Below, one piece after another: positions 50,451-58,047 of a stretch of DNA of 64,000 nucleotides. Both the position numbers and the translations under genes were made by a program. The notes under the pieces are model-generated. The model saw only the letters and a list, made by a program, of their open reading frames with translations. It was not told the DNA's origin and did no database searches. Within the stretch, counting starts at the first letter, position 1. Each line of letters begins with the position of its first letter. This DNA comes from Nocardiopsis terrae. Its GTDB lineage: Bacteria; Actinomycetota; Actinomycetes; Streptosporangiales; Streptosporangiaceae. The stretch covers positions 1-64,000 of the forward strand of contig NZ_BMXJ01000011.1 of NCBI RefSeq assembly GCF_014651695.1, read 5' to 3'.

Positions 50451-51841
50451 CGACCAGCCATGGCGGTGATGTCGTCATCGGAGACGAACGCGGCCCGCAC
50501 CCGGACCGGAGAGGGTGAGGTCTCCAGGCGGACGTAGGCCACCCCGGGAAGGGTGGGATCGATCAGGTGCGCCTCAGCCCCGCGTTCCCGGGCGCCCTCC
50601 CCCAGGGCCATGTCCACCTGGGACGCCTCATCAAGGCGCAGGGCTATCTTGTCCGGGAAGAGGTTGCGCAGGTTCATCACCTCCTTGCGCGGGTCCTGGA
50701 GTGCGGCCAGGACGCAGAAGCCGACCGAGCGGCCTTGTGAGGTCAGGGTGGCGATGGCGTTCTCCGACCTTTTCCGCACGTCCCGGTCCGGGTGGTAGGC
50801 GGTCAGGAACGCGACCTCGTCCAGAACCACGACCACGAACGGATCAGCCGTAGTGGGGGTGTGCGAGCGCTGCTTACCCGCATACCGTTCGGCTCGTTCC
50901 TGCATCTGGGCCACGGCGTGTTCGAGGAGTTCCACCGCGGATTCGCCGGTGTCCGCGTACCGAGCGAAGAGGTCGCGCCCGTAGGCGAGTTCCATGCGTT
51001 TGGGGTCAATCCCCCATACCTGTGCCGTCCCGTCCGCGATGGCGGGGAGCATGGACCGGATGGCCGACCAGAGCACCGACCCCTTCCCCGCCCCGGTGAC
51101 GCCGACGATCAGGACGTGGGTTCCGTGCAGGCGGAGTTTCCACGGGGTGCCGTCCTCGCGCTTGCCAACCGACAGCGCTGACAGGTCCGGGGCTTCAGGG
51201 ATGGGGAGGGCATCGAGGGGTTCGGCCAAGGTGTCGTGTCGGGGAAACTCCAACGTGATGGCACGCGGCCCGTTCACGGTGACCCGGCAGGAGGGTGCGG
51301 CGAACCCGTGCGCCAGCTCCACCACCCGGTGCTCAAAGTCCGAGGGAGCAGTTCCGGCCACGAGGGAGACACGGACGTAGTCGGCTCGGGCGTTACAGGT
51401 GACCCGTCGGATGCGGGGCAGGTAGCGGCGTTCCTGGTAGGACTCGGCCAACCCGGAAATGACCAACACGGGTTGCCAGTGACGCCGGTAGACGACCAGG
51501 TGTCGCCACCAGGCCAGCAGACGCCAACTCACGCAGTACCGGTAGGAGTGCGGCCAGGTCCGCCACCACACCAGGGAGGCCACCGAGAGCCCACCAGCGA
51601 GCGCGGCCAGTCCGGGCCAGGACAGGTACCACCAACAGGCCACCACGGCCGTGGTCGAGGCGACCATGACGGGGAAGCGGAACGGCAGCAGCACCAGCAG
51701 CCGCACGAGCCGGTAGATCCAGGAGGCCAGGACGACGATGCCGGGGGTCTCCACGATCGGAGTCGTCCACCGCACCCCCTGGGCCGGGGTGGGCAGGGTC
51801 GGAGAGGACTGGGCGGCCCCCACCTTGGGTTGGCGCACCAT
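50411..51841 (-). CDS. TraB/FtsK-SpoIIIE-like DNA translocase
   Basis: This 476-aa conjugation pump has two to three membrane helices near 35-95, then a RecA-fold motor with Walker A LIVGVTGAGKGSVLWSAIR and Walker B FVVVVLDEVAFLTAY, and a late sensor region ENAIATLTSQGRSVGFCVLAALQDPRKEV. Such proteins move double-stranded DNA between mycelia in Streptomyces. ATG 51841 overlaps the stop of the small upstream gene (TGATG). No wHTH gamma domain is obvious at the C terminus. Confidence 0.87.
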   Translation of the reverse strand: MVRQPKVGAAQSSPTLPTPAQGVRWTTPIVETPGIVVLASWIYRLVRLLVLLPFRFPVMVASTTAVVACWWYLSWPGLAALAGGLSVASLVWWRTWPHSYRYCVSWRLLAWWRHLVVYRRHWQPVLVISGLAESYQERRYLPRIRRVTCNARADYVRVSLVAGTAPSDFEHRVVELAHGFAAPSCRVTVNGPRAITLEFPRHDTLAEPLDALPIPEAPDLSALSVGKREDGTPWKLRLHGTHVLIVGVTGAGKGSVLWSAIRSMLPAIADGTAQVWGIDPKRMELAYGRDLFARYADTGESAVELLEHAVAQMQERAERYAGKQRSHTPTTADPFVVVVLDEVAFLTAYHPDRDVRKRSENAIATLTSQGRSVGFCVLAALQDPRKEVMNLRNLFPDKIALRLDEASQVDMALGEGARERGAEAHLIDPTLPGVAYVRLETSPSPVRVRAAFVSDDDITAMAGRYGTASSATEEGA

Positions 51842-52101
51842 CACTCACCACCGCCGTTCAGAGCCTCGTTGGCGGCGACCTCGGCCCAGAGCAGGTCGGA
51901 GTCAGCACGAGCACACGCGGCGAACCGGGCTGCGTCGGGGTTGCCGTCCCGCTCAGCGATAACAGCGAAGATGCGGGATTTGAAGTCGAAGAACTCCGCC
52001 CGCTCCGCCTTGGTGGTGCGGGGCTTGTCGTACTCGGCCAGGAACACCCGTACCAGCTCGGGGCCGGACAGGGCGGACAGGTCTTCGGGATTCTGGGACA
52101 T
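51841..52101 (-). CDS. Small helical protein coupled to the translocase
   Basis: This 86-aa, highly charged, helix-rich protein (MSQNPEDLSALSGPELVRVF, KAERAEFFDFKSRIFAVIAE, ADSDLLWAEVAANEALNGG) is unrecognised. Its stop overlaps the translocase start, so it is co-translated and may be a transfer accessory protein. Small genes of this sort are frequent at this position in AICEs. Confidence 0.65.
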   Translation of the reverse strand: MSQNPEDLSALSGPELVRVFLAEYDKPRTTKAERAEFFDFKSRIFAVIAERDGNPDAARFAACARADSDLLWAEVAANEALNGGGE

Positions 52102-52206
52102 ACTGGGGGCACCTCTTCACGAAGCTTTCGCAGGGTTCGAGTGGGGGTTAAGGGGCGGCTAGGTGCGCCAACACCAGGCCGCCCCGCTTTATGTGTCAGG
52201 AAGCGG

Positions 52207-52611
52207 TCAGGCCGCTTCCTTGGCCGGAGCACGACGACCACCAGCGGTACCGGGGGCCTTCACACCCCGAGCCCGCAGCGAGTACGCCACCCTGGGGCGG
52301 CGGCCGGAGTCGTCGACGTAGGGCATGACCGCCATCGCTTCGAACTCGATCGGGCGGAACGGCAGCCCCGGAACCTCGTCCGGCAGGGTCGGGCACACGT
52401 TCGCGGCGACCTTGACCTTCACCGACTTCGCCTTGCCCCGCGCTTCGGGGTCGGCGTCGATCACGTCCACCGCCCACAACGGCAACCCGGTGTCCTTGTC
52501 CATCTGCGGACGCTTGGTCTCAAAGTCGGTGATCGCTTCCACCCCGAGCGCGAACGCACCGTGCGGGAAGACCGTGCCGAAGGAGACCGGCAACGCACCC
52601 TGAATAGCCAT
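52207..52611 (-). CDS. Pra-like activator of element replication, integration and excision
   Basis: This 134-aa protein resembles the AICE family annotated 'plasmid replication, integration and excision activator': MAIQGALPVSFGTVFPHGAF, then DKDTGLPLWAVDVIDADPEA, KVKVAANVCPTLPDEVPGLPF and VAYSLRARGVKAP. In pSAM2 Pra switches on repSA, xis and int. The promoter upstream (TTGTCC at 52691-52696, TATTCT at 52668-52673, 17 bases apart) is flanked by two operators. AGAGG precedes the ATG. Confidence 0.75.
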   Translation of the reverse strand: MAIQGALPVSFGTVFPHGAFALGVEAITDFETKRPQMDKDTGLPLWAVDVIDADPEARGKAKSVKVKVAANVCPTLPDEVPGLPFRPIEFEAMAVMPYVDDSGRRPRVAYSLRARGVKAPGTAGGRRAPAKEAA

Positions 52612-52643
52612 CTGATCAGCCTCTCAGTTGATGTCCACTCAAC

Positions 52644-52699
52644 CACTTGTTCGGTCAAGTGAATGTCAGAATAGCCCGCCTTACTCGTCCGGACAAGTG
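52644..52699 (-). promoter_or_regulatory. Repressible pra promoter with two operators
   Basis: CACTTG-TTCGGT-CAAGTG (52644-52661) and TACTCG-TCCGGA-CAAGTG (52682-52699) share the form YACTYG-N6-CRAGTR. The second covers the -35 hexamer and the first covers the expected start point, a classic repressor layout. Confidence 0.75.
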
Positions 52700-52726
52700 G
52701 ATAAGAAGGCAGGCAAGCTGTGGCGG

Positions 52727-53461
52727 TTACACCGCCGGGTAGGAGTCTTCCAGTTCGTGCAGGTCACCGGGCAGGACGATCTCAGCGACGGAGATGATGC
52801 GATCGGAGGCGTCCAGTATCCGCGCGGTGATGCCCAGAACGGGCGTCGCCTCGTCCAGCTCCAGAATCTCGCGCTCTTGACCGGTGGCCGCTCGGGCGCA
52901 CAGGCGTTCCACGACGCGAGCGGGACGAAGCTGCTTGACCATCTGCACGTGTTCGCGCGCCCCAATGCTGATCGTCGCCTCAGATCCGAGGTCGGTTCCC
53001 TCTGCCACGTCCAGGGGGAACCAGAGAGTGACCAGCTCACTCGGCCCACCATCGGCGTCCAGGACCAGGCGGCGGCGCGTCACCGCTGGAGACTCAGCGG
53101 GCACGTCCAGGGTCTCGGCCAGAGAGGCGGGGACAGGAGCGCGGCCAGCGGTGAGGATCCGGTTGTTCCTGGCCTCTTCGGAGGCGTCGAAGGCACTGGC
53201 TCCGGCATGGGAGCGCTCAGAGGCCTGCTGAGGGACGCCGCGCACGAACGACCCGCGTCCGTGTTCGCGTTCGATCCAGCCCTGCATACTCAGGATTTGC
53301 AGCGCCCGTACGACCGTGGAGCGTCCGGCCCCGAACTCGCGGACCATTCGGGACTCGGAGGGAAGCATCTCCCCCACGGGATAGGTCCCGTCTTCGATGC
53401 GCTCTTGGATCGCCCGCACGATCTGTACGTACTTGGGCGGAGCGAACTCCAGACTCGACAT
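52727..53461 (-). CDS. GntR/HutC-family regulator, KorSA-like
   Basis: This 244-aa regulator has a GntR winged helix at 5-75 (KYVQIVRAIQERIEDGTYPVG, LPSESRMVREFGAGRSTVVRALQIL) and a UTRA effector domain at 90-240 (PAVTRRRLVLDADGG). pSAM2 KorSA belongs to this family and represses pra. Here one operator lies in its own promoter (53484) and two at pra, directly after its stop codon, consistent with autoregulation and control of pra. ATG 53461 follows AGGTGG. Confidence 0.85.
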   Translation of the reverse strand: MSSLEFAPPKYVQIVRAIQERIEDGTYPVGEMLPSESRMVREFGAGRSTVVRALQILSMQGWIEREHGRGSFVRGVPQQASERSHAGASAFDASEEARNNRILTAGRAPVPASLAETLDVPAESPAVTRRRLVLDADGGPSELVTLWFPLDVAEGTDLGSEATISIGAREHVQMVKQLRPARVVERLCARAATGQEREILELDEATPVLGITARILDASDRIISVAEIVLPGDLHELEDSYPAV

Positions 53462-53483
53462 GATGTCCACCTGGTGACTCTAG

Positions 53484-53501
53484 TACTCGTGTGATCGAGT
53501 A
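53484..53501 (-). promoter_or_regulatory. Operator at the first GntR gene
   Basis: TACTCG-TGTGAT-CGAGTA is a perfect 6+6 inverted repeat of the same form as the two pra sites. It overlaps the -10-like TACTAG (53480-53485) of the regulator's own promoter. Confidence 0.7.
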
Positions 53502-53676
53502 GCTTACTCGCGTTGCATGGCCCTGTCAGCAGGTGGGGGCACATTTGAACCCCGCACGGCGACCGGGAGAGGGCGGGAAGCGCAACCGGAGCAGGTGCGC
53601 ACATCGCCGGAGGAGGAGAGCCCGCGTGCCCTGGCCTCCGTGGTCTCGGGCGAGACGTCAGGGCACGCGGGGGTAT

Positions 53677-54108
53677 CTAGAACGGTCGCCAGTTCGCGGC
53701 CCGTTCCACGACGTAGACGCTCAGGTTCTCCACCGTGGCACCGCACAGGGCACGGCGTTCGCCCTCGACCAGGGCAGCGGCCACCAGACCCACGTCATGC
53801 CGGGCGGCGACCTCACCCGAGGTCAGTACAGGAGGGGTGACCGTGCGGACGTGGTTGCACACCGCACCGTCCACCACGTGGGACAGGCCCACGACGTAGG
53901 ACAGCCGCAGCCGGCGCCGGGCGACCTGGGGCGGCAGCTCGCACCGCAGGCGTTGGACCACCGGTTTCCCGTCAGGGCCGGTGCCCACGGTTTCGTAGGT
54001 GATGGACAGCCAGTCCTCGCAGGCCACCCGCACACGCACACCGTGGGCGCGAGACCAGGCGTAGAACGCGGCACGGTCCGCCGGAGGTGAGGTGTGTTCG
54101 CCACTCAT
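53677..54108 (-). CDS. Hypothetical AICE protein
   Basis: This 143-aa protein has no recognised domain. It contains FYAWSRAHGVRVRVACEDWLSI and a central LRCELPPQVARRRLRLSYVVG, ending ENLSVYVVERAANWRPF. The ATG overlaps the stop of the preceding gene (ATGA), so both are translated together. Composition is mixed alpha/beta and soluble, with three Cys. The gene is followed by about 200 bases without a gene before the first GntR regulator. Confidence 0.6.
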   Translation of the reverse strand: MSGEHTSPPADRAAFYAWSRAHGVRVRVACEDWLSITYETVGTGPDGKPVVQRLRCELPPQVARRRLRLSYVVGLSHVVDGAVCNHVRTVTPPVLTSGEVAARHDVGLVAAALVEGERRALCGATVENLSVYVVERAANWRPF

Positions 54109-54461
54109 GAGCGCACCGCCCCGACCGCGATGGCCGTGCGCACCAGGTCGCGCAACTCAGCCATGTCATCGACTGCCGGGGGCGGAGCCGAGATCTGTTC
54201 GAGCAGACGCAGGCCCCGCCTGTCCCGTTCGATCCGATGCGCAGTGCGCTTGTGCTCGAAGTGCACGTAGGGGCCGCGCAGGAGGTTGTAGGCACGGGGG
54301 TCGCCACTGTCCATCACGATCGGTTCCGGCGCGGTCCACAGTTCCACCCGCGCAGGCGGGGGCAGGTGCACCGTCCGAGGTCCGTTCCGGTGATGCCTCC
54401 CCCGTGGTTTGGGTCGTATCAGAGTCACCAGAGCCCGAATCAGGGCGATAAGGTCGCTCAC
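54105..54461 (-). CDS. Hypothetical AICE protein
   Basis: This 118-aa protein starts at GTG 54461, with AGCAGG five bases upstream; a TTG at 54533 would add 24 residues. It opens with VSDLIALIRALVTLIRPKPR, a short amphipathic or membrane-interacting helix, then a basic, Pro-rich part and a helical C terminus (VDDMAELRDLVRTAIAVGAV). The function is unknown. It is coupled to the following gene by ATGA overlap and preceded by the zinc-ribbon gene. Confidence 0.55.
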   Translation of the reverse strand: MSDLIALIRALVTLIRPKPRGRHHRNGPRTVHLPPPARVELWTAPEPIVMDSGDPRAYNLLRGPYVHFEHKRTAHRIERDRRGLRLLEQISAPPPAVDDMAELRDLVRTAIAVGAVRS

Positions 54462-54583
54462 GTCAGCCTGCTTTCTCAGGTTGGCCGCGCCCCCGGACGC
54501 CTTGCCCGCGTCGCGGGGGTCACTTGTCGACAAGCCGCCTTGCAGCGTGGCGAAGGATCAGCCACGTGCGGCTTGAGTGGTTC

Positions 54584-54748
54584 TCAGGAGTGCGTTCCGG
54601 TCCCCCGACATGCGGTGCAGGGCTCGATGCGCATCGCCGACTGCTGGGCTCCGGCGGAGCGCACGACCACGAGTCGCCGTGAGCGGACGGTCTTGTGCCC
54701 CCGCCCTCGACAGGACTTGCACCTCTTCGAGGCTGTGACTGCATCCAC
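54584..54748 (-). CDS. Small DnaJ-type zinc-ribbon protein
   Basis: This protein of about 54 aa carries two CxxCxGxG motifs, CKSCRGRGHK and CTACRGTGTHS, separated by a basic stretch. This is the zinc-binding repeat of the DnaJ cysteine-rich domain without the J domain. It probably binds one zinc ion. The start is uncertain: GTG 54748 has GGGAG eight bases upstream, ATG 54808 is possible. The promoter region upstream carries two ACTCATGTACATGAGT-type operators. Confidence 0.6.
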   Translation of the reverse strand: MDAVTASKRCKSCRGRGHKTVRSRRLVVVRSAGAQQSAMRIEPCTACRGTGTHS

Positions 54749-54845
54749 CAAGCACGCTCCCGTGAACCGGAGGCACCCGCACCGCTTGAGCAGAGAGGCA
54801 CCGCGCATCCAAGATTCAACCCATATGCATGAGAACAACCCATGC

Positions 54846-54896
54846 ACTCATGTATATGAGTAGTGCCATAAGGGTGCCTCACTCATGTACATGAGT
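54846..54896 (-). promoter_or_regulatory. Two palindromic operators upstream of the zinc-ribbon operon
   Basis: ACTCATGTATATGAGT (54846-54861) and the perfect palindrome ACTCATGTACATGAGT (54881-54896) are 35 bases apart. TTGACT (54894-54899, minus strand) overlaps the second and could be a -35 element. Confidence 0.7.
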
Positions 54897-54943
54897 CAAC
54901 CCTGTTCGGTGAAGTCCCTGATCAGCTTCACCGGCCGCCTACG

Positions 54944-55723
54944 TCAGTCGGTGGCCGGAATCCTGTAGTCGAGCACGAACTGATCAGCGGCCATGATCGT
55001 GTCGCACACCTCCACCACGCGCCCAGCCTCCGTCACAGCGTTTCGGGTCAGGTGGATCACCGGAGCGCCGGGGCTCAGCGCGAGTGCACTCGACTCCTGT
55101 TTGGTGGCCAGCCGAGCCCGGACAGTCTCGGTGTACTCCGCGAACTCGTGCCCGTGTTCCTCCAGACGGGCGTAGATGCCACCACCACCGGGGTTCTCCT
55201 CGAAGAGTTCGGGGATGTCCCGCGCTACGTCCCACGGGAGGTAAGACGTGGCTTCCTCGGTGGGTGTGCCATCGGAGAAGTAGAGCCGTCGACGAGCGAG
55301 CACCTTGTCTCCCTCATTCACGCCCAGGCGCTCAGCGATACCAGCAGGAGCGAGAACGGGACCGATGGAGATCACCTGGACGGTGGGCTTGACCCCGGCC
55401 TGTTCGGTCTCCGCGATGTAGGCGGCTTTGCCCGCACGACGGTGTGAACGCCGGAAGCGGTCGGAGGACTTGCGGGTCACCGGAGGACGCGACTTCACGA
55501 AGGAGCCCTTGCCCTGGTGGGTCTCCACGAGTCCGATAGCCCGGAGTTGAGCAACCGCCTTGCGAACGGTGCCCGAAGAAACGCCGTAGCGCTCTATCAG
55601 TGCGGTCTCACTCGGAATCTCCTCAGCAGGGGCCAGGGCCCCGCCCTTGATCTGCTCTTCGATGTCGTCCGCGATCTGGAGATACCGGGGCTTCGCAGAC
55701 CGCGCCCCTACAGTGCTCGCCAT
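54944..55723 (-). CDS. Second GntR/HutC-family regulator
   Basis: This 259-aa regulator has a winged helix at 12-80 (PRYLQIADDIEEQIKGGALAP, IPSETALIERYGVSSGTVRKAVAQL) and a UTRA domain (VLARRRLYFSDGTPTEEATSYLP, PVIHLTRNAVTEAGRVVEVCD). One operator of the ACTCATG type lies between it and the divergent Nudix gene, and two lie just after its stop codon. It probably controls both flanking units and itself. ATG 55723 has AAGGACT upstream. Confidence 0.85.
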   Translation of the reverse strand: MASTVGARSAKPRYLQIADDIEEQIKGGALAPAEEIPSETALIERYGVSSGTVRKAVAQLRAIGLVETHQGKGSFVKSRPPVTRKSSDRFRRSHRRAGKAAYIAETEQAGVKPTVQVISIGPVLAPAGIAERLGVNEGDKVLARRRLYFSDGTPTEEATSYLPWDVARDIPELFEENPGGGGIYARLEEHGHEFAEYTETVRARLATKQESSALALSPGAPVIHLTRNAVTEAGRVVEVCDTIMAADQFVLDYRIPATD

Positions 55724-55743
55724 AGTCCTTCTATGCCTCCTAT

Positions 55744-55759
55744 GCTCATGTACATGAGT
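55744..55759. promoter_or_regulatory. Operator in the divergent GntR/Nudix promoter
   Basis: GCTCATGTACATGAGT differs by one base from the perfect site at 54881. It overlaps the candidate start codons of the Nudix gene and lies 20 bases upstream of the regulator ATG. Confidence 0.7.
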
Positions 55760-56209
55760 AACAGCACCGGAGACAAACCGTCAACGCCGCTGCACTCCGT
55801 GTCCGTCGCAGGAGCGGTCATCCGTGAAGACGGGCGGATGCTGGTGATCAAGCGCAGGGACAACGGCAATTGGGAGCCGCCCGGCGGAGTGCTGGAGTTG
55901 GACGAGACTCCGGAAGAGGGTGTTGTCCGGGAGGTCCTAGAGGAGACCGGCATCCACGTCGAGGTGGAGCAGCTCACGGGCGTCTACAAGAACATGACCC
56001 GCGGAATCGTCGCTTTGGTCTTCCGCTGCAAGCCATCAAGTGGGGTTGAGATCATCACTTCCGAGTCCACGGCTATCGAATGGATTACACCTGATCAGGC
56101 AGCAGACCGAATGACCGAATCCTACGCTATCCGCCTACTGGACGCAGAAATAGATAATAAAACTCACGTGAGATTTCACAATGGAAGGCATTTGAATAAA
56201 AGAATATGA
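55754..56209 (+). CDS. Nudix protein, candidate Pif-type conjugal immunity factor
   Basis: This 151-aa Nudix protein has the complete box GGVLELDETPEEGVVREVLEETGIHV. Several in-frame ATGs (55733, 55742, 55748, 55754) precede MSNSTGDKPS and no ribosome site is visible, so the message may be leaderless. The pSAM2 immunity factor Pif, which blocks redundant conjugal transfer, carries a Nudix motif, so a similar role is plausible by context but unproven. It is transcribed divergently from the second GntR gene across a shared operator. The 3' end becomes AT-rich. Confidence 0.7.
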   Translation: MSNSTGDKPSTPLHSVSVAGAVIREDGRMLVIKRRDNGNWEPPGGVLELDETPEEGVVREVLEETGIHVEVEQLTGVYKNMTRGIVALVFRCKPSSGVEIITSESTAIEWITPDQAADRMTESYAIRLLDAEIDNKTHVRFHNGRHLNKRI

Positions 56210-56219
56210 AAAAATTAAA

Positions 56220-56939
56220 TCAATCAACAGACTCAAGCTGAGATTCAGAAACCCACCTAGCAAAGACACTAAAAGAAGACAGGTACTCCATGGCCTCCTG
56301 CTCTCCCCAGTTAGTAAATTCTTTATGCGAAGCAGGGTTTCGAATGGCCTTGAAGCAACCGACGCCGTAAAACTTAACCCCCTCCTGAAGACTTCTCCAA
56401 GTAGGATCGGAACGATCTCCCGGCATCCACAAACGCGACTTCCCAGGCTCGGCAGGCTTTATATCAAATACTTGCATCACCAAATCCGACTCTGAAATGT
56501 CATTCCTTTTGGACTTTTGCTGTATTCTCGCATTAATAGAACGCGCGGCAGCATTAACCGCCTCCTGGTACGCCGCTGCGAGCCAAAGCTGTTCAGCAGC
56601 TCTCCAGACCCAATCATGAAGGTGGCTGGCGCTTGCCACAGGACCCTCTGGAGCGAGGGCACTTTCCATTTCCCCAAAATTATCGCATATTCCCTTAACC
56701 CCAAGAACCTGATCCCTTAGGTTCCTCCAGTAATCCACAACATTAATAAACTCACCCCTATCAACCGGCACCATTCCACAAGCCTTAACAATTCTAAGAA
56801 CTACCATTTCACGATGAAGGAGACCTATCTCGGCCATCCGCCAAAGCCCGCCAGAGTAATCTATTTTTTGGTCATCGACTACAACGTTTGCCTCTACAAT
56901 AAATCGCTCAAGCTGTTGTGCCATCCATGAATAATCCAA
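56220..56939 (-). CDS. AT-rich cargo gene, HEPN-like (TIGR02391/Ymh) protein
   Basis: This 239-aa protein has a C-terminal region (QEGVKFYGVGCFKAIRNPASH) that fits the TIGR02391/Hypoth_Ymh family of the HEPN clan: a preceding DLVMQVFDIKPA block, then the RNPASH motif, which is R-x4-H like HEPN ribonucleases. The N-terminal 130 residues are helical and unrecognised. Codon use is far more A/T-rich than neighbouring genes, so it was acquired recently. TTG 56939 follows GAGAGG. It is convergent with the Nudix gene, 10 bases apart. An abortive-infection role is possible; the family assignment rests on motif reading. Confidence 0.65.
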   Translation of the reverse strand: MDYSWMAQQLERFIVEANVVVDDQKIDYSGGLWRMAEIGLLHREMVVLRIVKACGMVPVDRGEFINVVDYWRNLRDQVLGVKGICDNFGEMESALAPEGPVASASHLHDWVWRAAEQLWLAAAYQEAVNAAARSINARIQQKSKRNDISESDLVMQVFDIKPAEPGKSRLWMPGDRSDPTWRSLQEGVKFYGVGCFKAIRNPASHKEFTNWGEQEAMEYLSSFSVFARWVSESQLESVD

Positions 56940-57299
56940 AATCGAACCTCTCTTCTTTGCCGAGTTTATCTATATGGAATCAAGGCGACGGTGCAAGCGC
57001 CGTTGCAGCGGCCTCCGGCCGCCGCTCGGGCTGCGGGCTGCCGCCCGGTCCCTCGCACGGCCGACGGCCGTACTACTTGGCATCATGACGCGGCCTGCAG
57101 ACGAACGGTTGCCGTTCAAACGAAATCGGTTGATGACGTGCGCAGATCCCGAGGCACCCGGTAGCGGAATGCGACCGTCATGGGTGACCGTCACCAGCGC
57201 TACCGGGCACCTCGGCCCAATTCCGTGGTTACTGCATGCGGTACATCCCGGCTAGAGCTACGTGCCTCAGGTCAGGAGCTCCAGCCGGATGGTTTCCCC

Positions 57300-57581
57300 C
57301 TACGAGCCGCCGCATCCGATGACCACCGACCCAGCCCGTACCCAGCGGCCCCAGCCACCTCTGGTCAGGTCGTTGACGTGTGCCCGAAGGCGGCTACCGT
57401 CCTTGAGGAGGCCATCGCACTCAGAGCAGAAACTGGGCCCGGTTCCACTCCCCACGGGCCTTCCACCACCCGGAGTGCACCGCAGTGGCTCAGGAACCTG
57501 CCGTTCGACCTGCACGCACAAGTCAATAGCCTGACGGGCACCTCGGCAGTCCAGCCTTACCTTCACATGTCTCGGGGACAT
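57300..57581 (-). CDS. Cysteine-containing hypothetical AICE protein
   Basis: This 93-aa frame starts at ATG 57581 with an excellent GGGGAGGG site. It begins MSPRHVKVRLDCRGARQAID, continues VERQVPEPLRCTPGGG and FCSECDGLL, and ends GGWGRWVRAGSVVIGCGGS. The spaced Cys residues (C..C..CxxC..C) suggest a zinc site. Similar small proteins occur in other AICEs, but I know no function. GC-rich hairpins follow downstream near 57007-57023. Confidence 0.65.
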   Translation of the reverse strand: MSPRHVKVRLDCRGARQAIDLCVQVERQVPEPLRCTPGGGRPVGSGTGPSFCSECDGLLKDGSRLRAHVNDLTRGGWGRWVRAGSVVIGCGGS

Positions 57582-58047
57582 AGTCCCTCCCCTTCCGAGC
57601 GCGGGCCGAAGCAACACAGCTGCGGCTCGTAGACCACTGCTCAGTACTTCTGGCACAGGGTCAACCGCTCTACCCAGGACCGTACCGAGCAGGTGTGACA
57701 ATCTGTGCTCTGTTCACATAACAGGGACAGAGCTGTGCCACACACGTGCCACACAGGGCGGGCAGCAACGGGGAACTACGGGGAATCTCGGGGAGACCGG
57801 CCACGTCATCGCAGGTAAGCGAGTTTCGAGGTCAGGCATCGGAGGCGTTCTCGGCTTCCCAATCTGAAAGCTTTGCTGACACTCGTGCGCGCCCTCAAAA
57901 CAGCAGGAGCTGCACCCCCAGCGATGCACATTCAGTGCACATAGCTCCGAGAGGGCTCCGGAAGCGCTGGGAAGCCCTCGGAACATCAGCGCAGGTCACA
58001 AAGCCATTCGTCGCTTTGTCGACAGGTCGTTAGGGTCCCCCGGTGCA
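57582..58047. other. Gene-free right att arm region
   Basis: No gene is seen. It contains GTGCCACAC twice with an 11-base period (57735-57743, 57746-57754) and the 17-base palindromic motif at 57925. The density of short repeats next to attR suggests binding sites for Int and Xis. Confidence 0.5.
57925..57941. repeat. Right copy of the 17-base palindromic motif near attR
   Basis: TGCACATTCAGTGCACA is identical to 46980-46996 and lies 106 bases inside attR. Confidence 0.65.

Noticed and set aside
54520..54545. CTTGTCGACAAG palindrome as another YACTYG-type operator
   Set aside because: Spacing between half-sites is 4 and not 6 bases, and it does not sit at a convincing promoter.
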